Source: CAZVJA01 sp964626885
Lineage (GTDB): Bacteria > Planctomycetota > Planctomycetia > Planctomycetales > Planctomycetaceae
Direction of reading: 5' to 3'
Assembly (NCBI GenBank): GCA_964626885.1
Contig: CAZVJA010000065.1
Coordinates: 1-23,751 of the forward strand
Length of the DNA: 23,751 bases
In this document: piece by piece, positions 16,433-23,751 of the stretch
How positions within the stretch are numbered: position 1 is the first letter of the stretch
How the letters are laid out: each line of letters begins with the position of its first letter
Made by a program: the position numbers and the translations under genes
The notes under the pieces: model-generated
The model's database searches: none
What the model saw: the letters and a program-made list of their open reading frames with translations, nothing else
Told to the model about the DNA's origin: nothing

Positions 16433-16462
16433 ATTGTACCACAGTAGGCGTTTCCAAGTCAC
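16433..16462 (-). promoter_or_regulatory. Putative extended -10 promoter of the universal stress protein gene
   Basis: On the minus strand TGGTACAAT (16441-16433) is an extended -10 element, with a partial -35 GTGACT (16462-16457) 18 bases upstream. The leader to the ATG at 16288 would be about 140 bases. Confidence 0.4.
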
Positions 16463-16504
16463 CGGTCTCACGGCCGCGGCGTCCCGACACATCACAGAGG
16501 TCCA

Positions 16505-16996
16505 TCAGGAGTGCTTACCGCTGGTACCATTCCCCTTGACCTTCACTTTGTGCATCTTGGCTTGTTCGGATTTGGGAAGGGTGACCGTCAGAATTCCGTC
16601 ATGACATTCCGCCGCGACTTTGTCTTCCTTCACCGCGCAGGGGAGTGTAACCACTCTCGAGAAAGATCCAACTCGACGTTCCACGCGATGGTACGTTTTC
16701 CCTTTCTCTTCTTTTTCCTCTTTCCTTTCTCCGGAGATTCGCAACGTCGTTCCGTTGACTTCGATGTCGATCTCTTCAGGCTTCATGCCCGGAACATCCA
16801 CTCGAATCTGCAACGACTCATCGGTCTCCGCGAGATCCATTGATGGACTGAATTCCTTGGCTAGCCATTCGCCACCCCAATCGGCGGAAAATCGTCCGAT
16901 CAGATCATCCATCTCCTCACGGAGAGTGTGAAACGGCTCGCGGCTAAACAGCGGACGCAACGATTTCGATACTTTGGTGGGTAATGTTTCGGTCAT
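16505..16996 (-). CDS. Small heat-shock protein, Hsp20/alpha-crystallin family
   Basis: This 163-residue protein has an N-terminal arm and an alpha-crystallin domain from about 48 to 145. Diagnostic stretches are LQIRVDVPGMKPEEIDIEV, LRISGERKEE, VGSFSRVVTLP and DGILTVTLPK. A VKV tripeptide near the C-terminus can act as the I/V-X-I/V motif that links subunits. These proteins are ATP-independent chaperones that hold unfolding proteins in large oligomers in the cytoplasm. ATG 16996 has AAGGAG with seven-base spacing. It is separated from the upstream CFA-family gene by a terminator at 17065-17100, so it should have its own start of transcription. I saw no CIRCE element and no clear promoter in the short gap. 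Confidence 0.93.
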   Translation of the reverse strand: MTETLPTKVSKSLRPLFSREPFHTLREEMDDLIGRFSADWGGEWLAKEFSPSMDLAETDESLQIRVDVPGMKPEEIDIEVNGTTLRISGERKEEKEEKGKTYHRVERRVGSFSRVVTLPCAVKEDKVAAECHDGILTVTLPKSEQAKMHKVKVKGNGTSGKHS

Positions 16997-17064
16997 GGCT
17001 CTTCTCCTTATCTATCCAGTTCTCGCAAAACCACTCACTCTTGCATCGACTCCAAGAAACAAAC

Positions 17065-17100
17065 AAAAAAGCCCCTGCTGGCGTGCTTCGCCGCAGGGGC
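17065..17100 (-). terminator. Intrinsic terminator between the CFA-family and Hsp20 genes
   Basis: On the minus strand GCCCCTGC (17100-17093) pairs with GCAGGGGC (17078-17071), extended inward by CGCC/GGCG around one bulged base. It is followed by a run of six T (17070-17065). It lies about 130 bases after the CFA-family stop and ends that transcript. Confidence 0.8.
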
Positions 17101-17229
17101 CATCTTGACCATGATTTTAAGGAAACTCCGCCCGACACGAGCCTCATTTCTAATTCTAATGTAACCCAATTCAGCCGAAAATTCAAGGGGTCCAAATACG
17201 TTTCGCTACGCCGAGATGGAACGCCCCGA

Positions 17230-18606
17230 CTAATACAAGTGCTCTCGCGTCCAGGGAACACTGTTGCTTGTCCCTGGCGCGAAGACGACTTGGAACAATT
17301 GCAGCCAGCCGGACTCAAATGCAGCAATCGAAGAGGTGAGATACAACCGCCAGGTCCGTACGAATTCCTCGTCGAACATCGCACGGACTTCTTCTTCGCG
17401 CTGCTCATAGCGTTTCAGCCAATGTTCGAGTGTTCGCGCATAATGCAGACGAAGGTTCTCAACATCGAGCACTGACAAGCCGTGCGGCTCAAAAATCTGC
17501 GCCATCTGGCTAAGGCTCGGTGGCTGTGCGCCGGGGAAGATATGCCGCTGAGTCCACTTGTCAAGCCGGCGCGGCGCATTGCAGCCGATTGTGTGGATCA
17601 GTCCACGACCGTCGTCTTTCAGGCAGCGATGAATGACATCCCCCAGGAGTGAGTAATTCTCCGGTCCCACGTGCTCCAGCATTCCCACGGATACGAACGC
17701 GTCGCAACGGCCGGAAATGTTCCGCCAGTCCTCTTCGACGAACTCAACACGATCGCTCAGTCCTTCCGTGCGTGCCCATTCGCGAGCGTATCGAATTTGT
17801 TCGTGGGAGATATTATACGCCCGCACGCGAACACCGTACCGTTTGGCCATGAACAAGGCCAAACCACCCCATCCGCAACCGGCTTCGATGACCTCGTTCC
17901 CTGGTTTCAATTCCAGCTTACGGCAGACATGGTCCATCTTGGCGATCTGTGCCTGCTCAAGAGTCATCTCCGGCCGCGCATAATACGCGCAGGTGTAGAG
18001 CAGATTCGTGTCGAGCCAGAGCCGATAGAATTCGTTTCCGAGGTCGTAGTGCTGATGAATGTTTTCGCGCGACCCGGCCAGCGTGTTACGGCGCGATCGA
18101 TGAAACCACCGCGACAATCCGTGGCCTCGGTAACCTGCTCCGCGCCGCTCCAACATGGCTCGGTCGGCGATTCGAAGAAAATCGAGCAAGTTACCGGAAA
18201 CTTCAATCCGTCCCTCACAATATCCTGTGCAGAACTGGTACAGTGGATCGCTGAGAACCTTCCACAATGTCCCCCGGTCGTGGATGAAGACGGTCGAATG
18301 CACGTCGGCCCCGGGAACGGATACTGCTTCGCCGCTCCAGACCGCAATCGCAATCGGCGGACGCCCGAGCCCGTCAAGCAGTCGCTCGAGGAGTCTCAAT
18401 TCCCAGCGCCAGACCCGGCCCGACTTCTGGAATTCCCGTGTCGGGGCCGTTCGTGTTGCAACGTGATGCTCCGTCTCAAACCGTCCGCTTAACCCGGCTT
18501 CAGTACTACCCTTCGCCGGAGAAAGTCTTGTGGAATCGAACTGACGATCGTTGTCGCGCGGGGCCGTTTCAGTTCTCGGCCGTGAATCAAGGGTGTCGAA
18601 GCTCAT
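17230..18606 (-). CDS. Cyclopropane-fatty-acyl-phospholipid synthase family methyltransferase
   Basis: This 458-residue protein transfers a methyl or methylene group from S-adenosylmethionine to lipid acyl double bonds at the membrane. Its motifs match the family: HYDLGNEFYRLWLD (186-199), the SAM loop VIEAGCGWGGLALF (239-252), VSVGMLEHVGPENY (305-318) with the conserved Glu (E311), and RHIFPGAQPPSLSQM (354-368). An N-terminal extension of about 60 residues (1-60) is polar and not part of the core. ATG 18606 has a GGGAGA-type site six bases away. The frame continues upstream to 18753, but that stretch contains the terminator of the preceding gene, so the longer start is rejected. E. coli Cfa is about 380 residues. 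The exact modification (cyclopropane, methyl or other) is not determinable here. Confidence 0.88.
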   Translation of the reverse strand: MSFDTLDSRPRTETAPRDNDRQFDSTRLSPAKGSTEAGLSGRFETEHHVATRTAPTREFQKSGRVWRWELRLLERLLDGLGRPPIAIAVWSGEAVSVPGADVHSTVFIHDRGTLWKVLSDPLYQFCTGYCEGRIEVSGNLLDFLRIADRAMLERRGAGYRGHGLSRWFHRSRRNTLAGSRENIHQHYDLGNEFYRLWLDTNLLYTCAYYARPEMTLEQAQIAKMDHVCRKLELKPGNEVIEAGCGWGGLALFMAKRYGVRVRAYNISHEQIRYAREWARTEGLSDRVEFVEEDWRNISGRCDAFVSVGMLEHVGPENYSLLGDVIHRCLKDDGRGLIHTIGCNAPRRLDKWTQRHIFPGAQPPSLSQMAQIFEPHGLSVLDVENLRLHYARTLEHWLKRYEQREEEVRAMFDEEFVRTWRLYLTSSIAAFESGWLQLFQVVFAPGTSNSVPWTREHLY

Positions 18607-18689
18607 CGGTCTCTCCCTCGCGATCTGTTTTCCGCAATAACCATCATCCGGTTGTTTCTTGTGGACACAAACGGGTTCTTCGCAGAAAC

Positions 18690-18722
18690 AAAAAGCCCGC
18701 AGACCTTGGGGGGCTGACGGGC
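18690..18722 (-). terminator. Intrinsic terminator after the RMD1/YagE gene
   Basis: On the minus strand GCCCG (18722-18718) pairs with CGGGC (18699-18695). The stem extends inward through CAG/CTG and CC/GG with single-base bulges, then runs into TTTTTG. It lies about 95 bases after the RMD1/YagE stop and inside the upstream extension of the CFA-family frame. Confidence 0.65.
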
Positions 18723-18817
18723 GTTCATCGCGTCGATCCGGTTGCCCGCTCATAGGCCACCGAACTTTTATTTTAAACCTGCCGCAACTCGATGCAAGAA
18801 AAAATCGGCGAGGCTCA

Positions 18818-19618
18818 TTACCCCCGGAAAAACAGCTGGTAGAGGGTCAATACAATTTCCACGACAATTAGCGATACAACGTACCACTCGACCCGCAAAC
18901 TTCGCCGATGTTGCAAAAGTTGCACAATCGTCTGCGCCGTGCGCGAAATCAGCTCCAGTTTCCGTTCGAGCGCCAAATGCCGTTCCCGAATTTCAAATTC
19001 ATCCGCGAGTCGAAGATACACGTGCTCTAGTTCCGGGTGTTCCCACAAAAGCTCCGGCTTGTCCCCCAGTTCGACACGGCCAGCCATCCGATGTTCGCTC
19101 AATAGCGCTCCGCCGATGTGGCGTAACAGCTCTCGGGCGTTACGTCCACTGCGCCCGTGCCGCTCCAATTCAATGGCGAAGGGTTCCACGCGATCGAAAC
19201 TCTCGGCGACTTTCGATTCATAGAGAGACAGGATCACGCTCTTGCTGAGGACGTCGGCCACAAGCTGCAGCCGTTCAACATCGGCAGTTCGCAGGCTGAC
19301 CGTGCCGTTGCTGACTCCCTCTACCTCCCCGGCGTTTATTCGGATGACGACTTCCTCGGTTTCTGTTTGCATGTACGCGCTCGTGACGAACGGTTGAATA
19401 CCGCTCAGGAAAGTCCGTCGCGCCTCGTCCGGCACGGCGAACAGCACAACCGCGCCGTATCTCAACAGGACAGCGACACCTCCACCCTCAACGTTGATCG
19501 TCATGGGGTTGGACGCCAAGCGATCGGACACGCTCAAGGACTTGAGTTCGAGCCGTTCTCCCAAGAGAAACGTCTGAGCCCGAAATTCGGCTTTTCCCGC
19601 AAGCAATGCCGTTGTCAT
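18818..19618 (-). CDS. RMD1/YagE (DUF155) family membrane-anchored protein
   Basis: This 266-residue protein matches what I know of the RMD1/YagE family. It has GVAVLLRYGAVVLFAVPDE (47-65), VADVLSKSVILSLYE (120-134), FDRVEPFAIEL (141-151), RVELGDKPELLWEHPELE (181-198) and a C-terminal RSLRVEWYVVSLIVVEIVL segment with one transmembrane helix (245-263). A helical, probably coiled region precedes the helix. The yeast relative Rmd1 is needed for meiotic division, and mitochondrial relatives affect translation. Bacterial function is not established. ATG 19618 is chosen because the conserved region starts just after it and the longer frame to 19774 would overlap the deacetylase gene. It starts 28 bases after that gene stops, so they are probably one operon. 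Confidence 0.82.
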   Translation of the reverse strand: MTTALLAGKAEFRAQTFLLGERLELKSLSVSDRLASNPMTINVEGGGVAVLLRYGAVVLFAVPDEARRTFLSGIQPFVTSAYMQTETEEVVIRINAGEVEGVSNGTVSLRTADVERLQLVADVLSKSVILSLYESKVAESFDRVEPFAIELERHGRSGRNARELLRHIGGALLSEHRMAGRVELGDKPELLWEHPELEHVYLRLADEFEIRERHLALERKLELISRTAQTIVQLLQHRRSLRVEWYVVSLIVVEIVLTLYQLFFRG

Positions 19619-19646
19619 GGGAACACTGGCTCCGGGAGACAAATCG

Positions 19647-20588
19647 CTAGCCCTGTTTTTCTCGAGCGAGCACGGTTTCGAGATGCAGCGCCACGCAATC
19701 CGCGAGTATCGGCACGTTGTACCCTCCCTCCAGCAGACTGACGAACTTGCCACCGCAATAGTGTTCCGCTGCATCGAGCACCAGCGTCGTCAGCGGAGCA
19801 AAATCCTCAGTCTCCAATCCGAGTGATCCGATCGGGTCGGCCGCATGAGCATCGAATCCGGCGCTCAGCAGCACAAGTTCCGGCTTCGCCCGCTTGGCCG
19901 CTTCGGTCAGGATTGTTTCAAATCGCTGCAGATAGTCGGACCGCTTGACGCCAAACCGTATCGGCAGATTGAAAATCGTTCCGGCCCCGGCACCTGTCCC
20001 CGTTTCCTCGGCGGCTCCGGTGCCGGGATAAAACGGATAACGGTGCACCGAGAGAAAATAGACATGACCGTCGTCGTAAAAAACATCCTGCGTGCCGTTC
20101 CCATGATGCACGTCCCAATCGACAATCAGGACTCGCTCCAGTCCGCGGCTGAGGGCATGGGCCGCCGCAACGGCAACATTGTTGAACAGGCAAAACCCCA
20201 TCGCCCCCGCAGCGAGCGCATGATGCCCCGGCGGACGCACAAGACAGGTCGCGCGGCGAACGGGGCCGTCGAGTACCCGATCGACAGCGCTCACCGCCGC
20301 GCCTGCCGCAAGGGTCGCTGCTTCATAAGAACGGCAACTCATGGTCGTGTCGGTTTCAATGCGCCCGCCACCGGCGGTCGCGAATCGTTCTACTTCAGCG
20401 ATGTATGCCGGCTTGTGAATCCGCGCAATCTGCTCCCGCGTTGCCGCGACCACCGCCGGCCTTTCAAACTTGGCAGCCAGTCCGGTCTTGTCGAGCTGCG
20501 CATTCAGAAATCGCAAACGCTCCGGACATTCGGGGTGCTCACCGGTCTGATGTTCCAGAAATCGAAGATCGGTGTACAACAACGCCAC
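19647..20588 (-). CDS. Histone deacetylase/acetoin utilisation/acetylpolyamine hydrolase family protein
   Basis: This 313-residue zinc hydrolase has a complete active site: RPPGHHA (118-124) with the general-base histidines H122/H123, GFCLFNNVA (131-139), DWDVHHGNGTQ (157-167) with zinc ligands D159 and H161, SAGFDAHAADP (242-252) with ligand D246, and LEGGYN (286-291) with catalytic Y290. It should remove acetyl groups from lysine side chains or small amines in the cytoplasm. AcuC-like acetyl-CoA synthetase control and polyamine deacetylation are the main bacterial options. The start is a GTG at 20588 with GGAG nine bases upstream. It lies 142 bases after fusA on the same strand and is followed closely by the RMD1/YagE gene. 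Confidence 0.92.
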   Translation of the reverse strand: MALLYTDLRFLEHQTGEHPECPERLRFLNAQLDKTGLAAKFERPAVVAATREQIARIHKPAYIAEVERFATAGGGRIETDTTMSCRSYEAATLAAGAAVSAVDRVLDGPVRRATCLVRPPGHHALAAGAMGFCLFNNVAVAAAHALSRGLERVLIVDWDVHHGNGTQDVFYDDGHVYFLSVHRYPFYPGTGAAEETGTGAGAGTIFNLPIRFGVKRSDYLQRFETILTEAAKRAKPELVLLSAGFDAHAADPIGSLGLETEDFAPLTTLVLDAAEHYCGGKFVSLLEGGYNVPILADCVALHLETVLAREKQG

Positions 20589-20688
20589 GAGGAACTACTC
20601 CGAATATGGAGGATGAAACGACATCTCGCCGGTGCAATCTCCCAATTCGAACTGTATGCAGCCGTGCTTGCGTCGCTCCTCTCCCCTG

Positions 20689-20717
20689 ATTTTCCGCATT
20701 CCACGAAGGGCTTGCAA
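20689..20717 (-). promoter_or_regulatory. Possible promoter of the deacetylase-RMD1 pair
   Basis: On the minus strand TTGCAA (20717-20712) and GAAAAT (20694-20689) are 17 bases apart, just after the fusA stop. The -10 matches at four of six positions. It would free the pair from read-through out of the str operon. Confidence 0.3.
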
Positions 20718-20730
20718 CGCTGAACCAGAA

Positions 20731-22818
20731 TCAGCCCATCATGGCTTCAAGAACGTCGGGGGGGGCCTCGGCATAGTTTAGCGGCTCCATGGAATAGGAT
20801 GCCCGCCCTTGCGAGAGGCTGCGGACCTGTGTGGAGTAGCCAAACATCTGAGACAGCGGCACATGCGCCTCCAGCACGCACAGGTCGCCGCGCCGTTCTG
20901 AATTCACGATGATCGCGCGGCGTGCATTGAGATCCGATTGCACGTTGCCGACGAACGCATCCGGAGTCACGACTTCCAGATCCATGATCGGTTCCAGCAG
21001 AACCACCCCCGAGTCGTTAAGCGCCTTGTCCACCGCTTCCGCCGCCGCAGCTTGAACTGCAACATCGGTCGTCTCGCCGACGCGGTAATCCGCATCGAGA
21101 ATCGTTAGCCGGATCTTCATGAGCGGATGCCCAACAATTCCCCCTCCTTGGATTTTGTCGCGCACCGATTGTTCGAGAACCAACTCAAGCTCGGGGGGCA
21201 GCGTACCGGGCTTCAATTTGTTGTCGATTGTAATCGACTCTCCCTGGGGGTTCGGCTCGATCCGCACCTTCACGCGTGCAAACTGCGATTCCCCCGCCGT
21301 CTGCCGGTGGAAGGTTCCTTCCGATTCCACGGCCCGGCGCACTGTTTCTCGATAGCTGACGCGCGGTTTATGAACCCGGATTTTCAATCCGAAATCGCGC
21401 TGAATTCGATCACGGAGAACTTCCAGGTGGAGTTCTCCCATTCCGCTGATGATCGTCTGCCCCGTCTCTTCGCTAATCTTGGCTGTGAAGGTCGGGTCTT
21501 GCCGGCTGAGCCGCGCGAGGACGTCGGCCAGTTTCTTCCGGTCGGCGCTGGTTTCCGGCTCGGCAGCCATGGATATGACCGTTTCCGGAAAAACAATGCT
21601 TTCCAGTGCGATCGGGTGGTGGGCGTCGCAAAGCGTGTCGCCGGTCACCGCTTCCTTTGGGCCAATGACCCCGACGATATCTCCCGCCTCGACCTGATCG
21701 GTCTCCAGCTTTTCTCGAGCGTCCGCCTGCACACGCCACAACTGACTGATGAGTTCCTTTTTCCCCGTGCGGGAATTCAGCACGCGAATGCCGCTTTTCA
21801 ACACCCCCGAATAGACGCGGACGAAGTACAGATCCGCATGCTGATCGGCGACCACCTTAAAGACGAGTCCGCAAAACGGCTCTTTCGGGGAGCACTTGCG
21901 TGTCTCCGTCTTCCCTTTCTTCTTGTCGCTTGTATTCACCCCTTCGACCGGCGGGCGATCAAGCGGGCTGGGGAGATACCAGGTCACGGCATCAAGCAGT
22001 GGCTGCACGCCGATATAATCGAGCGACGCCCCGCAGAAGGTCGGCTGCAATTGGCCTTGGATCGTCGCCGTGCGTAGCACACGTCGAATTTCGTCCGCGG
22101 GGATCGTTTCCGTCGCCAAATACGTTTCCATCACCGAGTCGTCGAGCAGCGAAACCGCATCCAGGAGTTTTTGCCGCCACTCTTCGGCCGCCAGTACGAA
22201 ATCCGCCGGAATGTCCTTGACGGTGATCTTCTGTCCTTTGCTATCGGCATCGAAATAGAGCGCTTTCATTTCGATCAGATCGATGACTCCCTGCAGCGCG
22301 TCGGGTGAAGGAGGGGTTCCCGTGCCAAACGGCAGCGTCAGGGCAATCGGATGTGCCGAAAGCCGGCGCTCAATCTGAGAAAACGTTCGCTCAAAGTCGG
22401 CCCCGATCCGGTCGAGCTTGTTGATAAAGCAGATTCGAGGGACTCCGTACTTGTCAGCTTGTCGCCACACCGTTTCGCTCTGAGCTTCGACTCCCTCCAC
22501 GGCACTGAAAATGACCACCGCGCCGTCGAGCACGCGCAGGCTCCGCTCGACTTCCGCGGTAAAATCGACATGCCCCGGCGTGTCGATGATATTGACGGTT
22601 GTCTCTTTCCACCGGCAGGTAATTGCGGCGGAATAAATCGTGATGCCGCGGCGCGCCTCGTCCGGATCGAAATCTGTGATAGTGGTTCCAGAATCCACAT
22701 CACCCATCCGGTGTGACACACCCGTGTAGAAGAGAATCCGCTCGGTCGTGGTGGTCTTGCCGGCGTCAATGTGCGCCACAATGCCGATGTTGCGGATGTG
22801 GGAAATCTCGGCGGGCAT
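20731..22818 (-). CDS. fusA: Translation elongation factor G
   Basis: EF-G is the GTPase that drives ribosomal translocation and, with RRF, recycling. This 695-residue copy has all GTPase motifs: AHIDAGKT (15-22), RGITI (57-61), DTPGH (79-83) with catalytic H83, and NKLD (133-136). Domain IV/V signatures are also present, including SGMGELHLEV and HVPLSQMFGYSTQVRSLSQG. Position 56 before RGITI is Arg where EF-G is usually Glu (ERGIT), and residues about 299-310 form a lysine-rich insert (TSDKKKGKTETRK) before domain II. Planctomycetes are reported to carry the spd-type EF-G subfamilies. Placement next to rpsG fits the main translocase paralogue, but a second EF-G elsewhere is likely. The gene starts 104 bases after rpsG in the str operon, and tuf does not follow it. 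Confidence 0.93.
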   Translation of the reverse strand: MPAEISHIRNIGIVAHIDAGKTTTTERILFYTGVSHRMGDVDSGTTITDFDPDEARRGITIYSAAITCRWKETTVNIIDTPGHVDFTAEVERSLRVLDGAVVIFSAVEGVEAQSETVWRQADKYGVPRICFINKLDRIGADFERTFSQIERRLSAHPIALTLPFGTGTPPSPDALQGVIDLIEMKALYFDADSKGQKITVKDIPADFVLAAEEWRQKLLDAVSLLDDSVMETYLATETIPADEIRRVLRTATIQGQLQPTFCGASLDYIGVQPLLDAVTWYLPSPLDRPPVEGVNTSDKKKGKTETRKCSPKEPFCGLVFKVVADQHADLYFVRVYSGVLKSGIRVLNSRTGKKELISQLWRVQADAREKLETDQVEAGDIVGVIGPKEAVTGDTLCDAHHPIALESIVFPETVISMAAEPETSADRKKLADVLARLSRQDPTFTAKISEETGQTIISGMGELHLEVLRDRIQRDFGLKIRVHKPRVSYRETVRRAVESEGTFHRQTAGESQFARVKVRIEPNPQGESITIDNKLKPGTLPPELELVLEQSVRDKIQGGGIVGHPLMKIRLTILDADYRVGETTDVAVQAAAAEAVDKALNDSGVVLLEPIMDLEVVTPDAFVGNVQSDLNARRAIIVNSERRGDLCVLEAHVPLSQMFGYSTQVRSLSQGRASYSMEPLNYAEAPPDVLEAMMG

Positions 22819-22922
22819 GGCAATCCGACAGCGAAAAGGCGGGGAACAACGGATATGGCGTTGTGCGCCCCGGCCCCCGACGGCCGGCGTCGGCGCGCCG
22901 TCAAAAACTCAGACCGAGAGAA

Positions 22923-23396
22923 TCACCAGGCGAAGTGCGCGAACGCCTTGTTGGCATCGGCCATGCGGTGCACGTTCTCGCGCTTGGTCATGGCCGTTCC
23001 CTCGCGTCGGTAGGCATTCATCAACTCTTCGGCAAGGCTCTGGTGAGTCGGGCGCCCCTTCTTTTCTCGGACCGCTTCCAGAATCCAACGGATGGCCAGT
23101 GTTTGCTGCCGGCGGAAGTTTACGGGAGTCGGTACCTGATACGTCGCACCCCCGACCCGTTTCGAACGAACCTCGATCGAAGGCCGCACGTTTTCCACGG
23201 CTCGAGTGAAGACAACAACCGGATCTTCGTCCGGCATTTTTTCCTGGATGATGTCGACAGCGCCGTAAAACACTTTCAGGGCGACACTTTTCTTGCCGTC
23301 ATGCATCAGGCAATTGACGAATTTGGAAACCAGAACCGACTTCAATCGAGAATCAGGTTTCAACTGCGACGCGCTGGCGGTGAACTTATCGGCCAT
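22923..23396 (-). CDS. rpsG: 30S ribosomal protein S7
   Basis: S7 binds the 3' major domain of 16S rRNA and nucleates assembly of the 30S head. The 157-residue length equals the bacterial norm. Diagnostic stretches are SVLVSKFVNCLMHDGKKS, VENVRPSIEVRSKRVGGA, TYQVPTPVNFRRQQTLAIRW and KRENVHRMADANKAFAHF. ATG 23396 is preceded by GGGAAAG. The 104 bases between rpsG and fusA are very GC-rich, with nested inverted repeats (for example CGACG 22878-22882 with CGTCG 22888-22892) but no T-run. In E. coli, S7 represses its own operon by binding the rpsL-rpsG gap. That gap is 179 bases here and contains a hairpin just before the start codon. Confidence 0.97.
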   Translation of the reverse strand: MADKFTASASQLKPDSRLKSVLVSKFVNCLMHDGKKSVALKVFYGAVDIIQEKMPDEDPVVVFTRAVENVRPSIEVRSKRVGGATYQVPTPVNFRRQQTLAIRWILEAVREKKGRPTHQSLAEELMNAYRREGTAMTKRENVHRMADANKAFAHFAW

Positions 23397-23408
23397 CGAT
23401 GAACTTTC

Positions 23409-23425
23409 CCGCTCTCCAGGAGCGG
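23409..23425 (-). promoter_or_regulatory. Hairpin at the rpsG translation start
   Basis: On the minus strand CCGCTC (23425-23420) pairs with GAGCGG (23414-23409) over a five-base loop. The 3' side of the stem touches the GGGAAAG ribosome binding site, 12 bases before the rpsG ATG. It is a candidate translational control element by analogy with S7 feedback control in E. coli. Confidence 0.35.
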
Positions 23426-23575
23426 ATGGAAAATACTGCCGGGAGAAGCGAATTGCTTGTCCGACGATCTTGTTGTCTAACCAATTCCGTAATCAAATCC
23501 TGACGTTTGGAACAGCTGGCGACATCACCTGTTGCTCCCCACGAGCTGTCCGCCCGTCGCGATGGACCAAGCACC

Positions 23576-23751
<176 letters not shown>

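Noticed and set aside
18607..18753. Extension of the CFA-family gene to 18753
   Set aside because: It contains the terminator of the preceding gene. ATG 18606 has a good ribosome binding site.
19845..20723. 292-codon plus-strand ORF
   Set aside because: It is antisense to the deacetylase gene, which has a complete active-site motif set.
21127..22077. 316-codon plus-strand ORF
   Set aside because: It is antisense to fusA and has no family features.

Overview
The window looks like a chromosomal segment of a planctomycete, probably order Planctomycetales. The inference rests on gene content: a TPR protein ending in two RNA polymerase alpha-CTD-like domains, a Tat-exported Gfo/Idh/MocA oxidoreductase with a QKP motif, a secreted terpene-cyclase-fold repeat protein, a SpoIID/LytB protein in a non-sporulating context, an enlarged GlnE carrying ACT-like domains, and small lipoprotein and membrane proteins of the kind planctomycete genomes carry. 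Base composition is moderately GC-rich and even. No transposase, integrase, CRISPR array, tRNA or rRNA was seen.

Layout. 1-158 (-) is the start of a secreted protein cut by the window edge. 341-1693 (+) is the TPR/alpha-CTD protein and 1792-3057 (+) the SpoIID/LytB protein, closed by an intrinsic terminator. 3335-4072 (+) is a secreted protein with a degenerate thioredoxin-like N-terminus and a CAP-like C-terminus. 4168-7848 (-) is glnE. After a 495-base divergent intergenic region comes the Gfo/Idh/MocA oxidoreductase (8344-9675, +) with a terminator, then an endonuclease/exonuclease/phosphatase-family gene (9880-10626, +). A 13-bp-stem hairpin separates that gene from a convergent small c-type cytochrome-like gene (10697-11122, -), which has a near-consensus promoter.

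11512-14094 (-) holds three envelope genes transcribed lipoprotein, then membrane protein, then prenyltransferase/squalene-oxidase-repeat protein. Divergent from them, 14445-15811 (+) carries an SDR-fold protein lacking the catalytic tyrosine, followed by a small cupin. 15830-18606 (-) holds stress and membrane-maintenance genes: a universal stress protein, Hsp20 and a cyclopropane-fatty-acid synthase family methyltransferase. 18818-20588 (-) is an RMD1/YagE protein and a histone-deacetylase-family hydrolase 28 bases apart. The right end is part of the str operon in the order rpsL (partial), rpsG, fusA, all on the minus strand.

How it fits together. The str genes serve translation, and GlnE would set glutamine synthetase activity, perhaps sensing small molecules directly through its ACT-like domains. 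The Hsp20, Usp and CFA genes suggest protein, general and membrane stress protection. Many other genes encode exported or envelope proteins. I did not find a multi-gene defence or mobile system. The least conventional items are the tandem alpha-CTD/TPR protein, the tyrosine-less SDR with its cupin neighbour, the ACT-containing GlnE and the thioredoxin-like/CAP-like secreted protein. Several starts were moved inward from the longest possible ORF on the basis of ribosome binding sites, signal peptides, promoters or terminators. Each such choice is stated in its entry.
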